Position numbers and translations under genes: made by a program. 64,000 nt of DNA from Nitrospirota bacterium (GTDB lineage Bacteria > Nitrospirota > Nitrospiria > Nitrospirales > Nitrospiraceae). Position 1 is the stretch's first letter; the number at the start of each line of letters is the position of its first letter. Where the stretch lies: positions 1 through 64,000 of the forward strand of contig JAUXVD010000008.1 of the NCBI GenBank assembly GCA_030684575.1, in the 5' to 3' direction. This document shows, one piece after another, positions 42,137-50,269 of this stretch. The notes under the pieces were generated by a model. The model had not been told where the DNA came from and ran no database searches. It saw only the letters and a list, made by a program, of their open reading frames with translations.

Positions 42137-42457
42137 ATGTTAGAAGGGTTTCAGTCCGTTGCTCAGGTTGAAGAGCTCCCGCCCGGGCAGGCAAAGGTCG
42201 TGACGGTGAACAAGCGCGAGATTGCGCTCTTCAATATTGATGGGGCCTATTTTGCGATCCATAATTTGTGTCCCCATGAGGGCGGTCCCTTGTGTGAAGG
42301 GCGGGTCAAGGGCTTTGTCGTGGCCTGTCCCTGGCACGATCTGGCATTCGACGTTCGAAATGGACAAGGGACGGATGGCGGGGGATATTGTGTGGGAAGT
42401 TATGACGTGCGGATAGAAGGCGCGGAGATTTGCGTCGGACCCAGGCGGAAACCATAA
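42137..42457 (+). CDS. Rieske [2Fe-2S] ferredoxin-type protein
   Basis: A 106-residue single-domain Rieske protein: NLCPHEGGPLCEG and VVACPWHDLAFDV give the C-x-H and C-x2-H ligands. It is like the small subunit of assimilatory nitrite reductase (NirD) or aromatic-dioxygenase ferredoxins. The start has GAGGAG upstream. No partner oxygenase adjoins; the Rieske oxygenase at 11535-12623 is a possible electron acceptor, not shown. Confidence 0.9.
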   Translation: MLEGFQSVAQVEELPPGQAKVVTVNKREIALFNIDGAYFAIHNLCPHEGGPLCEGRVKGFVVACPWHDLAFDVRNGQGTDGGGYCVGSYDVRIEGAEICVGPRRKP

Positions 42458-42507
42458 TACGTTATGATCAGGCGAATGATAAGGCGCGGGTTGCCGCGTA
42501 CGTGACG

Positions 42508-42864
42508 ATGAGTATGACCTCCAGTTCCGACCATGATGGTCTCAAATCCTCAGATGGGGTAAAGGTAATTGAGACGACTCTTGAGCGTCCCCTCCAGATT
42601 CGTCTCTGGGAGGATAGGACGCGAGGGGAACTCTGGGTCCCGACCTATGATTCGGCGGGGCTGGCCCTGTTGGCTGACGACTACCAGCGCATCGCGGGAA
42701 ACAATGCGGTCGATAATGGACAGCGGACGTTCGAGTTTAAGGTGATGAAGCCGGGAACTCATCGGGTGTTGTTTGAAAAACGCATGGGGTGGAAGTTTAC
42801 GGCTGAAGACCGGCGGGTCTTCGAGGTGACGGCTCCCGATTCTTCGTCTCGGAGGAGTGCGTAG
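42508..42864 (+). CDS. Chagasin-like (I42) peptidase inhibitor-type protein
   Basis: A 118-residue protein. LQIRLWEDRTRGELWVPTYD resembles the chagasin loop normally reading NPTTGYxW, followed by GLALLADDYQ, FEFKVMKPGTHRVLFEKRM and a GWKF that takes the place of RPW. The fold match is fairly good, but the binding loop is not canonical (DRTRGELW). No signal peptide from the chosen ATG (42508); upstream in-frame codons give a longer N-terminus. It follows the Rieske gene, overlapping none. Confidence 0.55.
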   Translation: MSMTSSSDHDGLKSSDGVKVIETTLERPLQIRLWEDRTRGELWVPTYDSAGLALLADDYQRIAGNNAVDNGQRTFEFKVMKPGTHRVLFEKRMGWKFTAEDRRVFEVTAPDSSSRRSA

Positions 42865-42866
42865 CC

Positions 42867-43706
42867 GTGCCGGATGTCGCGTTCGTCAATGGATTGTTTG
42901 TGCCGTTGGCCGAAGCCAAGATCTCGATCGACGATCGAGGCGTTCAGTTCGGCGACGGCGTCTACGAAGTGATCCGCACCTACAAGGGGCGTCCATTCGC
43001 ACTCGAGGCCCATTGGGCTCGACTCGAGCGTAGTGCTGCGGCGCTTGATTTGACGCAGCCCTATTCTCGTGCCGACTGGACAAGCCATGTCTTGGAAGGA
43101 ATTAAACGGGCGACCTATCCTGAAGCCAAAATCTACATTCAGCTGAGCAGGGGCGCCGCTCCCCGTGATCATGTCTATCCGGCGCACGTGGCGCCCACGG
43201 TTGTCATGACGGTTCGCGAATTCCACCCTCTCGACAAGTCGGTGCCGGCCGACGGTGTGGAGGCCATGACGATCGAGGACATTCGATGGGGGCGCTGCGA
43301 TATCAAGAGCCTGAATTTGTTAGCGAATGTGCTCGCACGTCAGCAGGCCAAGCAGGCTCATGTGTTCGAGGCCATTTTGGTCAAAGAGGGCTTGGTGACT
43401 GAGGGGGCGGTCACCAACGTGATGGTGGTCCGTGGGGGAGCGGTGGTGACGGCTCCGGAAGGGCCGCGCATTTTGTCCGGGGTTACGCGGGCCGTCCTGT
43501 TGGAGCTGGCTCGAAATGAGGGTCTGCCGATTCACGAGCGCGGGGTCTCGCAAGCCGAACTGTATAGTGCCGACGAAGTGTTTCTCACCGGAACCACAGT
43601 CGAGGTCCTGGCCGTTGTCCGCGTGGATGGACAAATCATTGGGGATGGGCGGCCTGGTCCAATCACGCAACGACTTGCCGCAGGCTTTACGAGGCTGGCC
43701 GGCTAG
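42867..43706 (+). CDS. D-amino-acid aminotransferase-like class IV transaminase
   Basis: A 279-residue fold-type IV PLP enzyme. The PLP lysine is in CDIKSLNLLANVLA, and the preceding residues FVNGLFVPLAEAKISIDDRG, QFGDGVYEVIR and the C-terminal FLTGTTVEVLAVVRV are diagnostic. The IKSLNLL motif is that of D-alanine/branched-chain members; D-amino-acid transaminase is favoured. GTG 42867 is two bases after the previous stop, with GGAGGAG upstream. Confidence 0.88.
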   Translation: MPDVAFVNGLFVPLAEAKISIDDRGVQFGDGVYEVIRTYKGRPFALEAHWARLERSAAALDLTQPYSRADWTSHVLEGIKRATYPEAKIYIQLSRGAAPRDHVYPAHVAPTVVMTVREFHPLDKSVPADGVEAMTIEDIRWGRCDIKSLNLLANVLARQQAKQAHVFEAILVKEGLVTEGAVTNVMVVRGGAVVTAPEGPRILSGVTRAVLLELARNEGLPIHERGVSQAELYSADEVFLTGTTVEVLAVVRVDGQIIGDGRPGPITQRLAAGFTRLAG

Positions 43707-43710
43707 GCTC

Positions 43711-43739
43711 TTGCTTTGGCATAGGGGGCATGTTATGGT
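43711..43739 (+). promoter_or_regulatory. Sigma-70-type promoter before rimP
   Basis: TTGCTT (43711-43716), a 17-base spacer and TATGGT (43734-43739), five bases after the stop of the upstream aminotransferase gene. The terminator at 43751-43774 lies immediately downstream. Confidence 0.5.
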
Positions 43740-43750
43740 CCCCGCACTGG

Positions 43751-43774
43751 AAGTGGGCTCGGGCCCACTTTTTT
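43751..43774 (+). terminator. Intrinsic terminator before the rimP-nusA operon
   Basis: AAGTGGGC (43751-43758) pairs with GCCCACTT (43763-43770), loop TCGG, with six T ending at 43774. It would stop the aminotransferase transcript, but sits between the rimP promoter and rimP. Confidence 0.8.
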
Positions 43775-43789
43775 GTTTGATCACTTGCA

Positions 43790-44302
43790 ATGAGCTATTC
43801 CAAAGAAGCAGGGCGAGGGGTGTCGGTGAAAGAATCCCGACCAGTCGTCGATCGCATCAGCGAAGTGGTGTCGCCCATCCTGTGGGCCTTGGGTCTAGAA
43901 TTAGTCGACGTCGTCTGTGTCGGGCAAGGTACGCGGTCAGTCGTTCGCGTATACATCGATAAGGTGGGCGGCATCACGGTAGAAGATTGTGGGCGTGCAC
44001 ATCTCGAGATCAGTCCGGCCTTGGATGTGGCTGATCCGTTTCCCCATACTTATACGCTGGAAGTCTCCTCACCTGGTCTGGATCGGGCCTTCAGGCGGGC
44101 TCAGGATTATCGCCGGGCAGTGGGCAAAGAGGTGAGCGTCAAGCTCAAACAGCCGATCGACGGACAATGGCGTGTGGTCGGACTGTTGACGGAAGTGAGT
44201 GAGCAGGGCATTACGGTCGTGGTGAGCGATGCGCGCCCTGAGCGGACAGTCATTCTTGAGTTCGACTCGATTGCTGAAGCGCGACGCGTCGTCACGTTTT
44301 AG
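43790..44302 (+). CDS. rimP: Ribosome maturation factor RimP
   Basis: A 170-residue 30S maturation factor. The two-domain pattern is clear: VSPILWALGLELVDVVCVGQ, RVYIDKVGGITVEDCGRAHL, then SSPGLDRAFRRAQDYRRAVG and the C-terminal SH3-like part VSVKLKQPIDG. It is the first gene of the rimP-nusA-infB operon in most bacteria. ATG 43790 has no Shine-Dalgarno; GTG 43826 in frame has AGGGG five bases upstream and is a credible alternative. A terminator and a promoter lie just before it. Confidence 0.93.
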   Translation: MSYSKEAGRGVSVKESRPVVDRISEVVSPILWALGLELVDVVCVGQGTRSVVRVYIDKVGGITVEDCGRAHLEISPALDVADPFPHTYTLEVSSPGLDRAFRRAQDYRRAVGKEVSVKLKQPIDGQWRVVGLLTEVSEQGITVVVSDARPERTVILEFDSIAEARRVVTF

Positions 44303-44386
44303 GGGTACGGGAGTCGATTACCGAGGTATGAGCATATCGCTGCTTTTAGGAGGGTGGCTGCAGGGGCAGCTGCCGGAGAGTGAGCT

Positions 44387-45550
44387 ATGAATCGAGAATT
44401 GATTTCGGTCATCGACGAACTTGGTCGGTCAAAGGGCATTGAGAAGAGCCGAGTGATTGGGGCGATTGAGGCGGCCCTTCAAATGGCTGCCAAGAAACGG
44501 TTCGGGCAGGCTGAGAACATTCAGGTCGAGATAGACTCCAAGACCGGTGAAATCTCCGTCGTGTCGAAGAAGATCATTGTTGACGTGGTCGCCAATCCCA
44601 AAACTGAGGTCTCCCTACAGGAAGCACGCCAGTTCGATAGCGAGGCAGAGGTCGGTGACGAGATCGGGTCGGTCATCGAGATGAGCGATTTGGGGCGGAT
44701 CGCGGCGCAAACTGCCAAGCAAGTGATTTTCCAGAAGGTCCGTGAGGCCGAATGGGAAGCAGTCCAAAAGGAATATTCGACGCGGCAGGGTGATCTGGTC
44801 AACGGCATTATTCTCGGGATGGAGCGTCGGAACTACTTGGTGGATTTGGGCAAGACGGAGGCGGTGTTGCCGATTCAGGAGCAGATTCCGCGGGAAACCT
44901 ATCGCCGTGGCGATCGAGTGAAGGCGATGCTCCTGGAAGTGCGCCGGACGCCAAAGGATGTTCAGGTCATCTTGACGCGGAGTCACCCCCAGTTCGTCTC
45001 GAAGTTATTTGAGTTGGAAGTGCCGGAAGTGCTCGAGAAAATCGTGGAGATCAAGTCCATTGTGCGGGAGCCTGGCGATCGAACCAAGATTGCCGTCACG
45101 TCTCGCGAGAAAGCAGTCGATCCGGTCGGGGCCTGTGTGGGGATCAAGGGGTCGCGGGTGCAGGCGGTGGTTCGCGAGCTGCGCGGAGAGAAAATAGACA
45201 TCATTACCTGGACATCGGATCCGCGTGTGTTCATTGCCGAGGCGTTGAATCCGGCGAGTATTGAGAAGGTCGGCGTCGATGAGGAGAAGAAGTCGGCGTT
45301 GGTCGTCGTGGCGGATTCTCAGCTGTCGTTAGCGATCGGAAAGAATGGCCAGAACGTGCGATTGGCTGCCCGTCTGACCGGCTGGAAGATCGATATTATC
45401 AGCGCGACGGAGTACGAAAAAGAAAAAGCCGAGCGGGATAACGATATCAAGGCGGCATTGGCAGAGGAAACCGAGGCGTTGCATCAGCAACAAGAAGCCA
45501 GGGAACAGGAATTACAAGCTCGGGCAGAATCGGAGTCGGATGCCGGGTAA
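44387..45550 (+). CDS. nusA: Transcription termination/antitermination factor NusA
   Basis: A 387-residue NusA. The N-terminal RNA polymerase-binding domain starts [20 protein letters not shown]; the S1 domain is around residues 135-200 ([20 protein letters not shown]); and two KH domains follow ([39 protein letters not shown]). The acidic C-terminal repeats of E. coli NusA are absent, common outside gammaproteobacteria. RimP precedes, InfB follows by 23 bases. Confidence 0.97.
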   Translation: MNRELISVIDELGRSKGIEKSRVIGAIEAALQMAAKKRFGQAENIQVEIDSKTGEISVVSKKIIVDVVANPKTEVSLQEARQFDSEAEVGDEIGSVIEMSDLGRIAAQTAKQVIFQKVREAEWEAVQKEYSTRQGDLVNGIILGMERRNYLVDLGKTEAVLPIQEQIPRETYRRGDRVKAMLLEVRRTPKDVQVILTRSHPQFVSKLFELEVPEVLEKIVEIKSIVREPGDRTKIAVTSREKAVDPVGACVGIKGSRVQAVVRELRGEKIDIITWTSDPRVFIAEALNPASIEKVGVDEEKKSALVVVADSQLSLAIGKNGQNVRLAARLTGWKIDIISATEYEKEKAERDNDIKAALAEETEALHQQQEAREQELQARAESESDAG

Positions 45551-45573
45551 AGAAGAACAGGTGTCAAATCCTC

Positions 45574-48111
45574 ATGCGCGTTTACGAATTGGCTAAGCAG
45601 CTCGGGATGGAAAACCGTGAACTCATTCCTGAATTGAAGCGGATGGGTGTCGCCGTCGCTTCGCACAGTAGTGCGTTGGAGGACGACGTGGTGCAGAAAG
45701 CGATGGAGAAGCTCGGTTCGAAAGCCAAAACCGCCGCGAAAGCAACAGGCAAAGAAGCCGATGCTGGTCGGGGTAAGGTTGTCGCGGGGGCAAAAACCGG
45801 GTCGGCCCAGGCCTCTCCGGCAGTGGAAGATGCTTCTAAGTCCGATAAGCGCCGCATTTTGATTAAGCGCAAGCGGGAGGACGAGCCGTCTACTGAAGTC
45901 GTCGCATCCCAGCCCGCAGTTGAAGCGTTCGGCAGCGGTGGAACGACCGCCGATGCTCCTGTCGTCAGTCCTGTGTTGTCCCATCCCATTATTGAGACGC
46001 CAATCGCTCCACATCCTGAGTTGACGCCGATGCCGGACCTGACGCCTATTGTGGGAGTCCAGGTCGCTTCACCTCCAGTTATTGCGGTCAAGCCTGCTGC
46101 CGTGCCCATCCCAGACCTCACTGTTGGGAAAAAGAAACCCCTCTCGCTCGAAGAGTTACAAGCTGAAGGCTTGAAAGAAAAAGCGAAGAAGGCTCGCAAG
46201 CCTGGCCGTACTCGAGAAGAAGAAGAGCTTCGATTGCGTGAGGATGCGGCTCGCTGGCAGGATCTTCGTGCCATTCCGTTGCACCAGCGCCGTGACGACC
46301 GTAGTAAGCACGTGCATCACAGCGCGCCAGGGGAAGTGACCAAGCCGCGGCGGAAGGGTTTCAAGTTTACGGCTGGTATGACGGTGAAGGAGTTTGCCGA
46401 GCTGATCGGGCAGCGTCCGGCTGATATTATGCGTAAGCTGATGGATATGGGGCAGATGCTCACGTTCAATCAGACGATGAACGTGGATGCGGCCGTCATC
46501 ATTGCTGAGGAGAACGGAATCAAACTCGATCTCTCGACGGAAAAGGTCGGAGAAGAATTGTTGGAGTCCGTCGTACAGACGGATGAAGACGCTCAGCTCG
46601 AATCGCGGCCACCGGTGGTGACGATCATGGGCCATGTCGATCACGGCAAGACGTCGCTGCTCGATGCGATCCGGCAAACAAAAGTGGCGGAAGGTGAGGC
46701 CGGTGGGATTACGCAGCATATCGGCGCGTACACCGTCGCGGTTCGTGGAAAGCAGGTGACCTTCCTGGATACGCCTGGTCACGAAGCCTTCACGGCGATG
46801 CGCGGTCGTGGCGCAAAGATTACCGATATTGTTATCCTGGTCGTGGCGGCAGACGATGGCGTGATGCCGCAAACGATCGAAGCGATCAATCATGCCAGGG
46901 CCGCGTCCGTTCCGATTATTGTGGCCATCAACAAGATCGATAAGCCTGGCGCCAATGCCGATCGTGTGAAGAACGCCTTGTCCGAGCATGGACTGATCTC
47001 CGAGTCCTGGGGCGGGGATACGATCATGGTTGAGGTCTCAGCCAAGGAAAAGACCGGTTTGGATACGTTGCTGGAGATGATTCTTCTGCAGTCCGAAGTG
47101 CTGGAGCTCAAGGCGGACCCGCATCGGATGGCCAAAGGCGTTGTGGTGGAAGCCAAGCTGGAACGAGGACGTGGCCCTGTGGCAACCGTGCTGGTTCAGA
47201 GCGGGACCCTTCGCGTCGGTGATGTGTTCGTCGTCGGAGTATTTAGCGGAAAAGTTCGCGCGTTGATAGCGCACACGGGCGCTAAGGTACAAGCAGCCGG
47301 TCCTTCCATCCCTGTCGAAGTGGCCGGGCTTCCTGGTGTGCCCTCGGCAGGCGATGTCTTTCAGGTTGTGAAGGATGAACGGGTTGCGCGTGACATTGCG
47401 GAAGATCGAGCGCATAAGCAGCGAACGACAGATTTGTCAGGGTCCGCGAAGGTCACCCTCGACGACTTGTTTGCCAAGATCAAGGAAGGGTCGGTCAAGG
47501 AACTGGCGCTTGTGATCAAGTCTGACGTGCAAGGGTCGGCTGAAGCGCTGACCGCCAGTGTCGAAAAACTTGCCACTGCTGCGGTCAAGCTGCGCGTCAT
47601 TCACAGCGGCGTAGGCGGGATTACAGAGTCCGACGTGTTGCTGGCTGCCGCATCGAACGCCATCGTGATCGGATTCAATGTTAGGCCGGAGCCGAAGGCG
47701 TTGGCCCTGGCTGAGCAGCAAGGCGTCGATATCCGCCAATACACGATTATTTACGATGCGATGACCGAGATTAAGGCCGCGATGGAAGGGCTGCTCGAAC
47801 CGACGCTCAAGGAGCGGATCTTGGGACGGGCCGAGGTACGGCAGGTCTTCACGGTGTCCAAAGCCGGTGTCATTGCCGGGGCCTATGTGGTGGATGGCAC
47901 GATTTCCCGTGCGGCGGTCGGAGTTCGGGTGCTTCGCGACAATGTTGTGGCCTACGAAGGGAAGCTCGGGTCGTTGCGCCGCTTTAAGGACGATGTCCGT
48001 GAAGTGCAGCAAGGCTACGAATGCGGTATCAGCGTCGAGAATTTCAACGACATCAAGGCCGGGGACATCATCGAAGCCTACGCGATCGATAAGATCGCCG
48101 CAAAGCTCTAA
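45574..48111 (+). CDS. infB: Translation initiation factor IF-2
   Basis: An 845-residue GTPase. The N-terminal domain ([20 protein letters not shown]) is followed by a long, Ala/Pro/Lys-rich linker (residues 50-240). The G domain starts near residue 348: [18 protein letters not shown] (G1), [12 protein letters not shown] (G3), NKIDKPGAN (G4). Domains II-IV follow ([37 protein letters not shown]). It delivers initiator tRNA to the 30S subunit. Confidence 0.97.
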   Translation: MRVYELAKQLGMENRELIPELKRMGVAVASHSSALEDDVVQKAMEKLGSKAKTAAKATGKEADAGRGKVVAGAKTGSAQASPAVEDASKSDKRRILIKRKREDEPSTEVVASQPAVEAFGSGGTTADAPVVSPVLSHPIIETPIAPHPELTPMPDLTPIVGVQVASPPVIAVKPAAVPIPDLTVGKKKPLSLEELQAEGLKEKAKKARKPGRTREEEELRLREDAARWQDLRAIPLHQRRDDRSKHVHHSAPGEVTKPRRKGFKFTAGMTVKEFAELIGQRPADIMRKLMDMGQMLTFNQTMNVDAAVIIAEENGIKLDLSTEKVGEELLESVVQTDEDAQLESRPPVVTIMGHVDHGKTSLLDAIRQTKVAEGEAGGITQHIGAYTVAVRGKQVTFLDTPGHEAFTAMRGRGAKITDIVILVVAADDGVMPQTIEAINHARAASVPIIVAINKIDKPGANADRVKNALSEHGLISESWGGDTIMVEVSAKEKTGLDTLLEMILLQSEVLELKADPHRMAKGVVVEAKLERGRGPVATVLVQSGTLRVGDVFVVGVFSGKVRALIAHTGAKVQAAGPSIPVEVAGLPGVPSAGDVFQVVKDERVARDIAEDRAHKQRTTDLSGSAKVTLDDLFAKIKEGSVKELALVIKSDVQGSAEALTASVEKLATAAVKLRVIHSGVGGITESDVLLAAASNAIVIGFNVRPEPKALALAEQQGVDIRQYTIIYDAMTEIKAAMEGLLEPTLKERILGRAEVRQVFTVSKAGVIAGAYVVDGTISRAAVGVRVLRDNVVAYEGKLGSLRRFKDDVREVQQGYECGISVENFNDIKAGDIIEAYAIDKIAAKL

Positions 48112-48127
48112 GGTGTGAGTCTGCCCT

Positions 48128-48415
48128 GTGGGTATCATTGTCGGACTCTGTACGGTCGAGCTGTTTATCCCAGGAAGTCAGTCGTTGAAGGATAAGCGGC
48201 AGGTGCTGTTGAGTCTCAAAGATCGATTGCGTGAGAAGTTCAATCTCTCCGTCGCTGAGGTTGATGGGCAGGATTTGTGGCAGAAGGCCGTATTGGGGTT
48301 GGCCTGCGTGGCCAACGAAGGGCGATACGTCAACCAAGTGTGTGACCAAGCGCTGAACCTGATTCGGAGCGTCCCAGCCGTGGAAGTCGTCCAGTCTCGT
48401 GTGGAATTGTTGTGA
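48128..48415 (+). CDS. ylxP: DUF503/YlxP family protein
   Basis: A 95-residue protein. VGLCTVELFIPGSQSLKDKR, VLLSLKDRLREKFNLSVAEV and the closing VEVVQSRVELL are the full DUF503/YlxP pattern, usual between infB and rbfA, where B. subtilis YlxP also sits. Role in ribosome maturation is suspected, not shown. Start GTG 48128. Confidence 0.93.
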   Translation: MGIIVGLCTVELFIPGSQSLKDKRQVLLSLKDRLREKFNLSVAEVDGQDLWQKAVLGLACVANEGRYVNQVCDQALNLIRSVPAVEVVQSRVELL

Positions 48416-48441
48416 CGGCGGCATGCCTGGTGGAGTGCACG

Positions 48442-48837
48442 GTGGCCAAGACAGGATATCATCGGGCTGATCGTGTGGCCGATCAAATTCGCATGGAAGT
48501 GGCCGATATCCTCATGCGGAAGATCAAGGACCCCCGTGTGCAAGCCGTGACCGTGACCGACGTCAAGCTGACGAGCGATCTGCGGATCGCTCGCGTGTTT
48601 GTGACGACCATGGGCACGAAAGACGAAGAGCGGAACGTCTTTGTCGGGTTGGAGCAAGCCAGTGGATTTGTGCGCGGTGAGCTAGGGCGCCGACTCTCGC
48701 TCCGGTATCTGCCGGAAATCGTCTTCGCCAAGGATGTCAGCGGGCCGAGAGGCGATCGCGTGTTGCAGTTGCTGGAGGAGCTCCACGTCGATACGGAGGC
48801 CGAAGGCGGGTCGTCCGAAGAGAAGACGAGTTCGTAG
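48442..48837 (+). CDS. rbfA: Ribosome-binding factor A
   Basis: A 131-residue KH-fold protein for 16S rRNA maturation and cold adaptation. RADRVADQIRMEVADILMRK, VTDVKLTSDLRIARVFVTTM and GRRLSLRYLPEIVFAKDVS are typical. GTG 48442 is chosen for GGAG just upstream and the usual N-terminus; GTG 48412, which overlaps the ylxP stop, is an alternative that adds ten residues. Confidence 0.93.
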   Translation: MAKTGYHRADRVADQIRMEVADILMRKIKDPRVQAVTVTDVKLTSDLRIARVFVTTMGTKDEERNVFVGLEQASGFVRGELGRRLSLRYLPEIVFAKDVSGPRGDRVLQLLEELHVDTEAEGGSSEEKTSS

Positions 48838-48850
48838 TATCGGGGGCGTG

Positions 48851-49807
48851 ATGATGGATCTCGCGCAGAGCTGTGCCGTGGTCGACGGCGTATTGATCAT
48901 CAAAAAAGAAACAGGGTGGACCTCGCATGATGTCGTGGCGAAGGTGCGGCATCTTCTCGGCGGAGTGAAAGTCGGTCATGCCGGGACCCTCGATCCTGCC
49001 GCAACGGGAGTTTTGCCCGTGCTGATCGGGCGGGGAACCCGCATTGCCGAATATCTGGTTGAGTGGGATAAAGAATATTGTGCCGTGCTTCGACTCGGCG
49101 AAACTACCGACACGCAGGATGCGACGGGAACGGTCCTCGTCAGGCAGGCGACGGAACATCTGACATCGGCGGCGATCCATGAAGCGGTCGGTCGATTTCT
49201 CGGACCGATCGAGCAAGTTCCTCCGATGTATTCGGCGGTAAAAGTCGCAGGCGTTCCTCTCTATAAGTCCGCTCGCGCGGGCAAAACGATTGCACGGGAT
49301 GCCCGGACCATTGTCATCCACACCCTTGAGGTGTTGGGGATCGAAGGCCGGGATGTGGCGTTGCGGATCGTCTGCTCCAAAGGGACCTATGTGCGGACGT
49401 TGTGTGCCGACATTGGAGCAGCCTTAGGCGTCGGTGGTCACATGTTGGCGTTGGAGCGAACGCGAGTGGGGCCCTTGAGGATCGACCAGGCGCTGACGAT
49501 CGATGAGGTGGCCACCCGTCATGCTCTCGGACGGTTGGGGGACGATCTGTTATCGCTGGATTTGTCGTTAAATCGGTTTGCGCTGGCGGTGGTGGATGAA
49601 CAGACGGCTGATCGCGTCCGACATGGCGCTCCAGTGCCTGCGGGAAAAATCCTGCGTTGGGAAGGGGCGGGCGCTAGTGAGCGCCAGTCACACATGCCGG
49701 TTCGCATCCATGATAGCGACGGACGTTTGATCGCGATCGGGAAGTGTCCGGCGAATGCGGGAGATGCGCTCAAGGTGGAGAAGGTATTAATCGATCAGGA
49801 CGTATGA
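48851..49807 (+). CDS. truB: tRNA pseudouridine(55) synthase TruB
   Basis: A 318-residue pseudouridine synthase acting on U55 of tRNA. GVLIIKKETGWTSHDVVAKV and the catalytic-aspartate motif VGHAGTLDPAATGVLPVLIG are present, with the VPPMYSAVKVAGVPLYKSAR and KGTYVRTLCADIG motifs. A C-terminal PUA-like extension (HGAPVPAGKILR) is seen. ATG 48851 or 48854; the longer frame overlaps rbfA. It precedes rpsO by 44 bases. Confidence 0.95.
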   Translation: MMDLAQSCAVVDGVLIIKKETGWTSHDVVAKVRHLLGGVKVGHAGTLDPAATGVLPVLIGRGTRIAEYLVEWDKEYCAVLRLGETTDTQDATGTVLVRQATEHLTSAAIHEAVGRFLGPIEQVPPMYSAVKVAGVPLYKSARAGKTIARDARTIVIHTLEVLGIEGRDVALRIVCSKGTYVRTLCADIGAALGVGGHMLALERTRVGPLRIDQALTIDEVATRHALGRLGDDLLSLDLSLNRFALAVVDEQTADRVRHGAPVPAGKILRWEGAGASERQSHMPVRIHDSDGRLIAIGKCPANAGDALKVEKVLIDQDV

Positions 49808-49851
49808 GCGTTCGTTGCGGATGACGGAAAGGAACAGGAAGGAAGGAAACC

Positions 49852-50121
49852 ATGGCATTACTCAAAGAAGCAAAAACTGAGTTGATCAAACAGTATCAGC
49901 AGCATGAGACGGATTCCGGCTCACCGGAAGTCCAGATCGCGGTGTTGACCACCCGGATCACCTATTTGACGGAGCATTTCAAGACCCACAAGAAGGATCA
50001 TCACTCGCGGCGTGGCCTGCTGCTCTTGGTCGGCCGCCGTCGGCGGTTGCTCGACTATCTTCGTGGCGTCAGCGATGCGCGGTATCGTGCAGTGATCGAG
50101 CGATTGGGCATCAGGAAATAG
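49852..50121 (+). CDS. rpsO: 30S ribosomal protein S15
   Basis: An 89-residue protein that binds 16S rRNA early in 30S assembly. Characteristic segments are [40 protein letters not shown] and [30 protein letters not shown] precedes the ATG. It is followed by pnp, the usual pair, across a strong hairpin. Confidence 0.97.
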   Translation: MALLKEAKTELIKQYQQHETDSGSPEVQIAVLTTRITYLTEHFKTHKKDHHSRRGLLLLVGRRRRLLDYLRGVSDARYRAVIERLGIRK

Positions 50122-50127
50122 TATTCC

Positions 50128-50163
50128 GTCCCGCTGTCGCGCCAGGAGGCGCAACAGCGGGAC
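50128..50163 (+). promoter_or_regulatory. rpsO-pnp intergenic hairpin
   Basis: GTCCCGCTGT-C-GCGCC pairs with GGCGC-A-ACAGCGGGAC around an AGGA loop (15 bp with one internal C/A mismatch). No U-tract follows, so it looks like a processing or decay-control structure. A second stem (ACAGAG...CTCTCTGT, about 50190-50240) follows. Confidence 0.6.
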
Positions 50164-50269
50164 CGTAGTCGTCAGTCGCACAGGTGAACACGGACAGAGA
50201 CTGGAGTGTTCCTCATCGCTCGAGTCCCTCTCTGTGGGCATCTGTGGGGCCTAACCAGAGGAGACTCAG

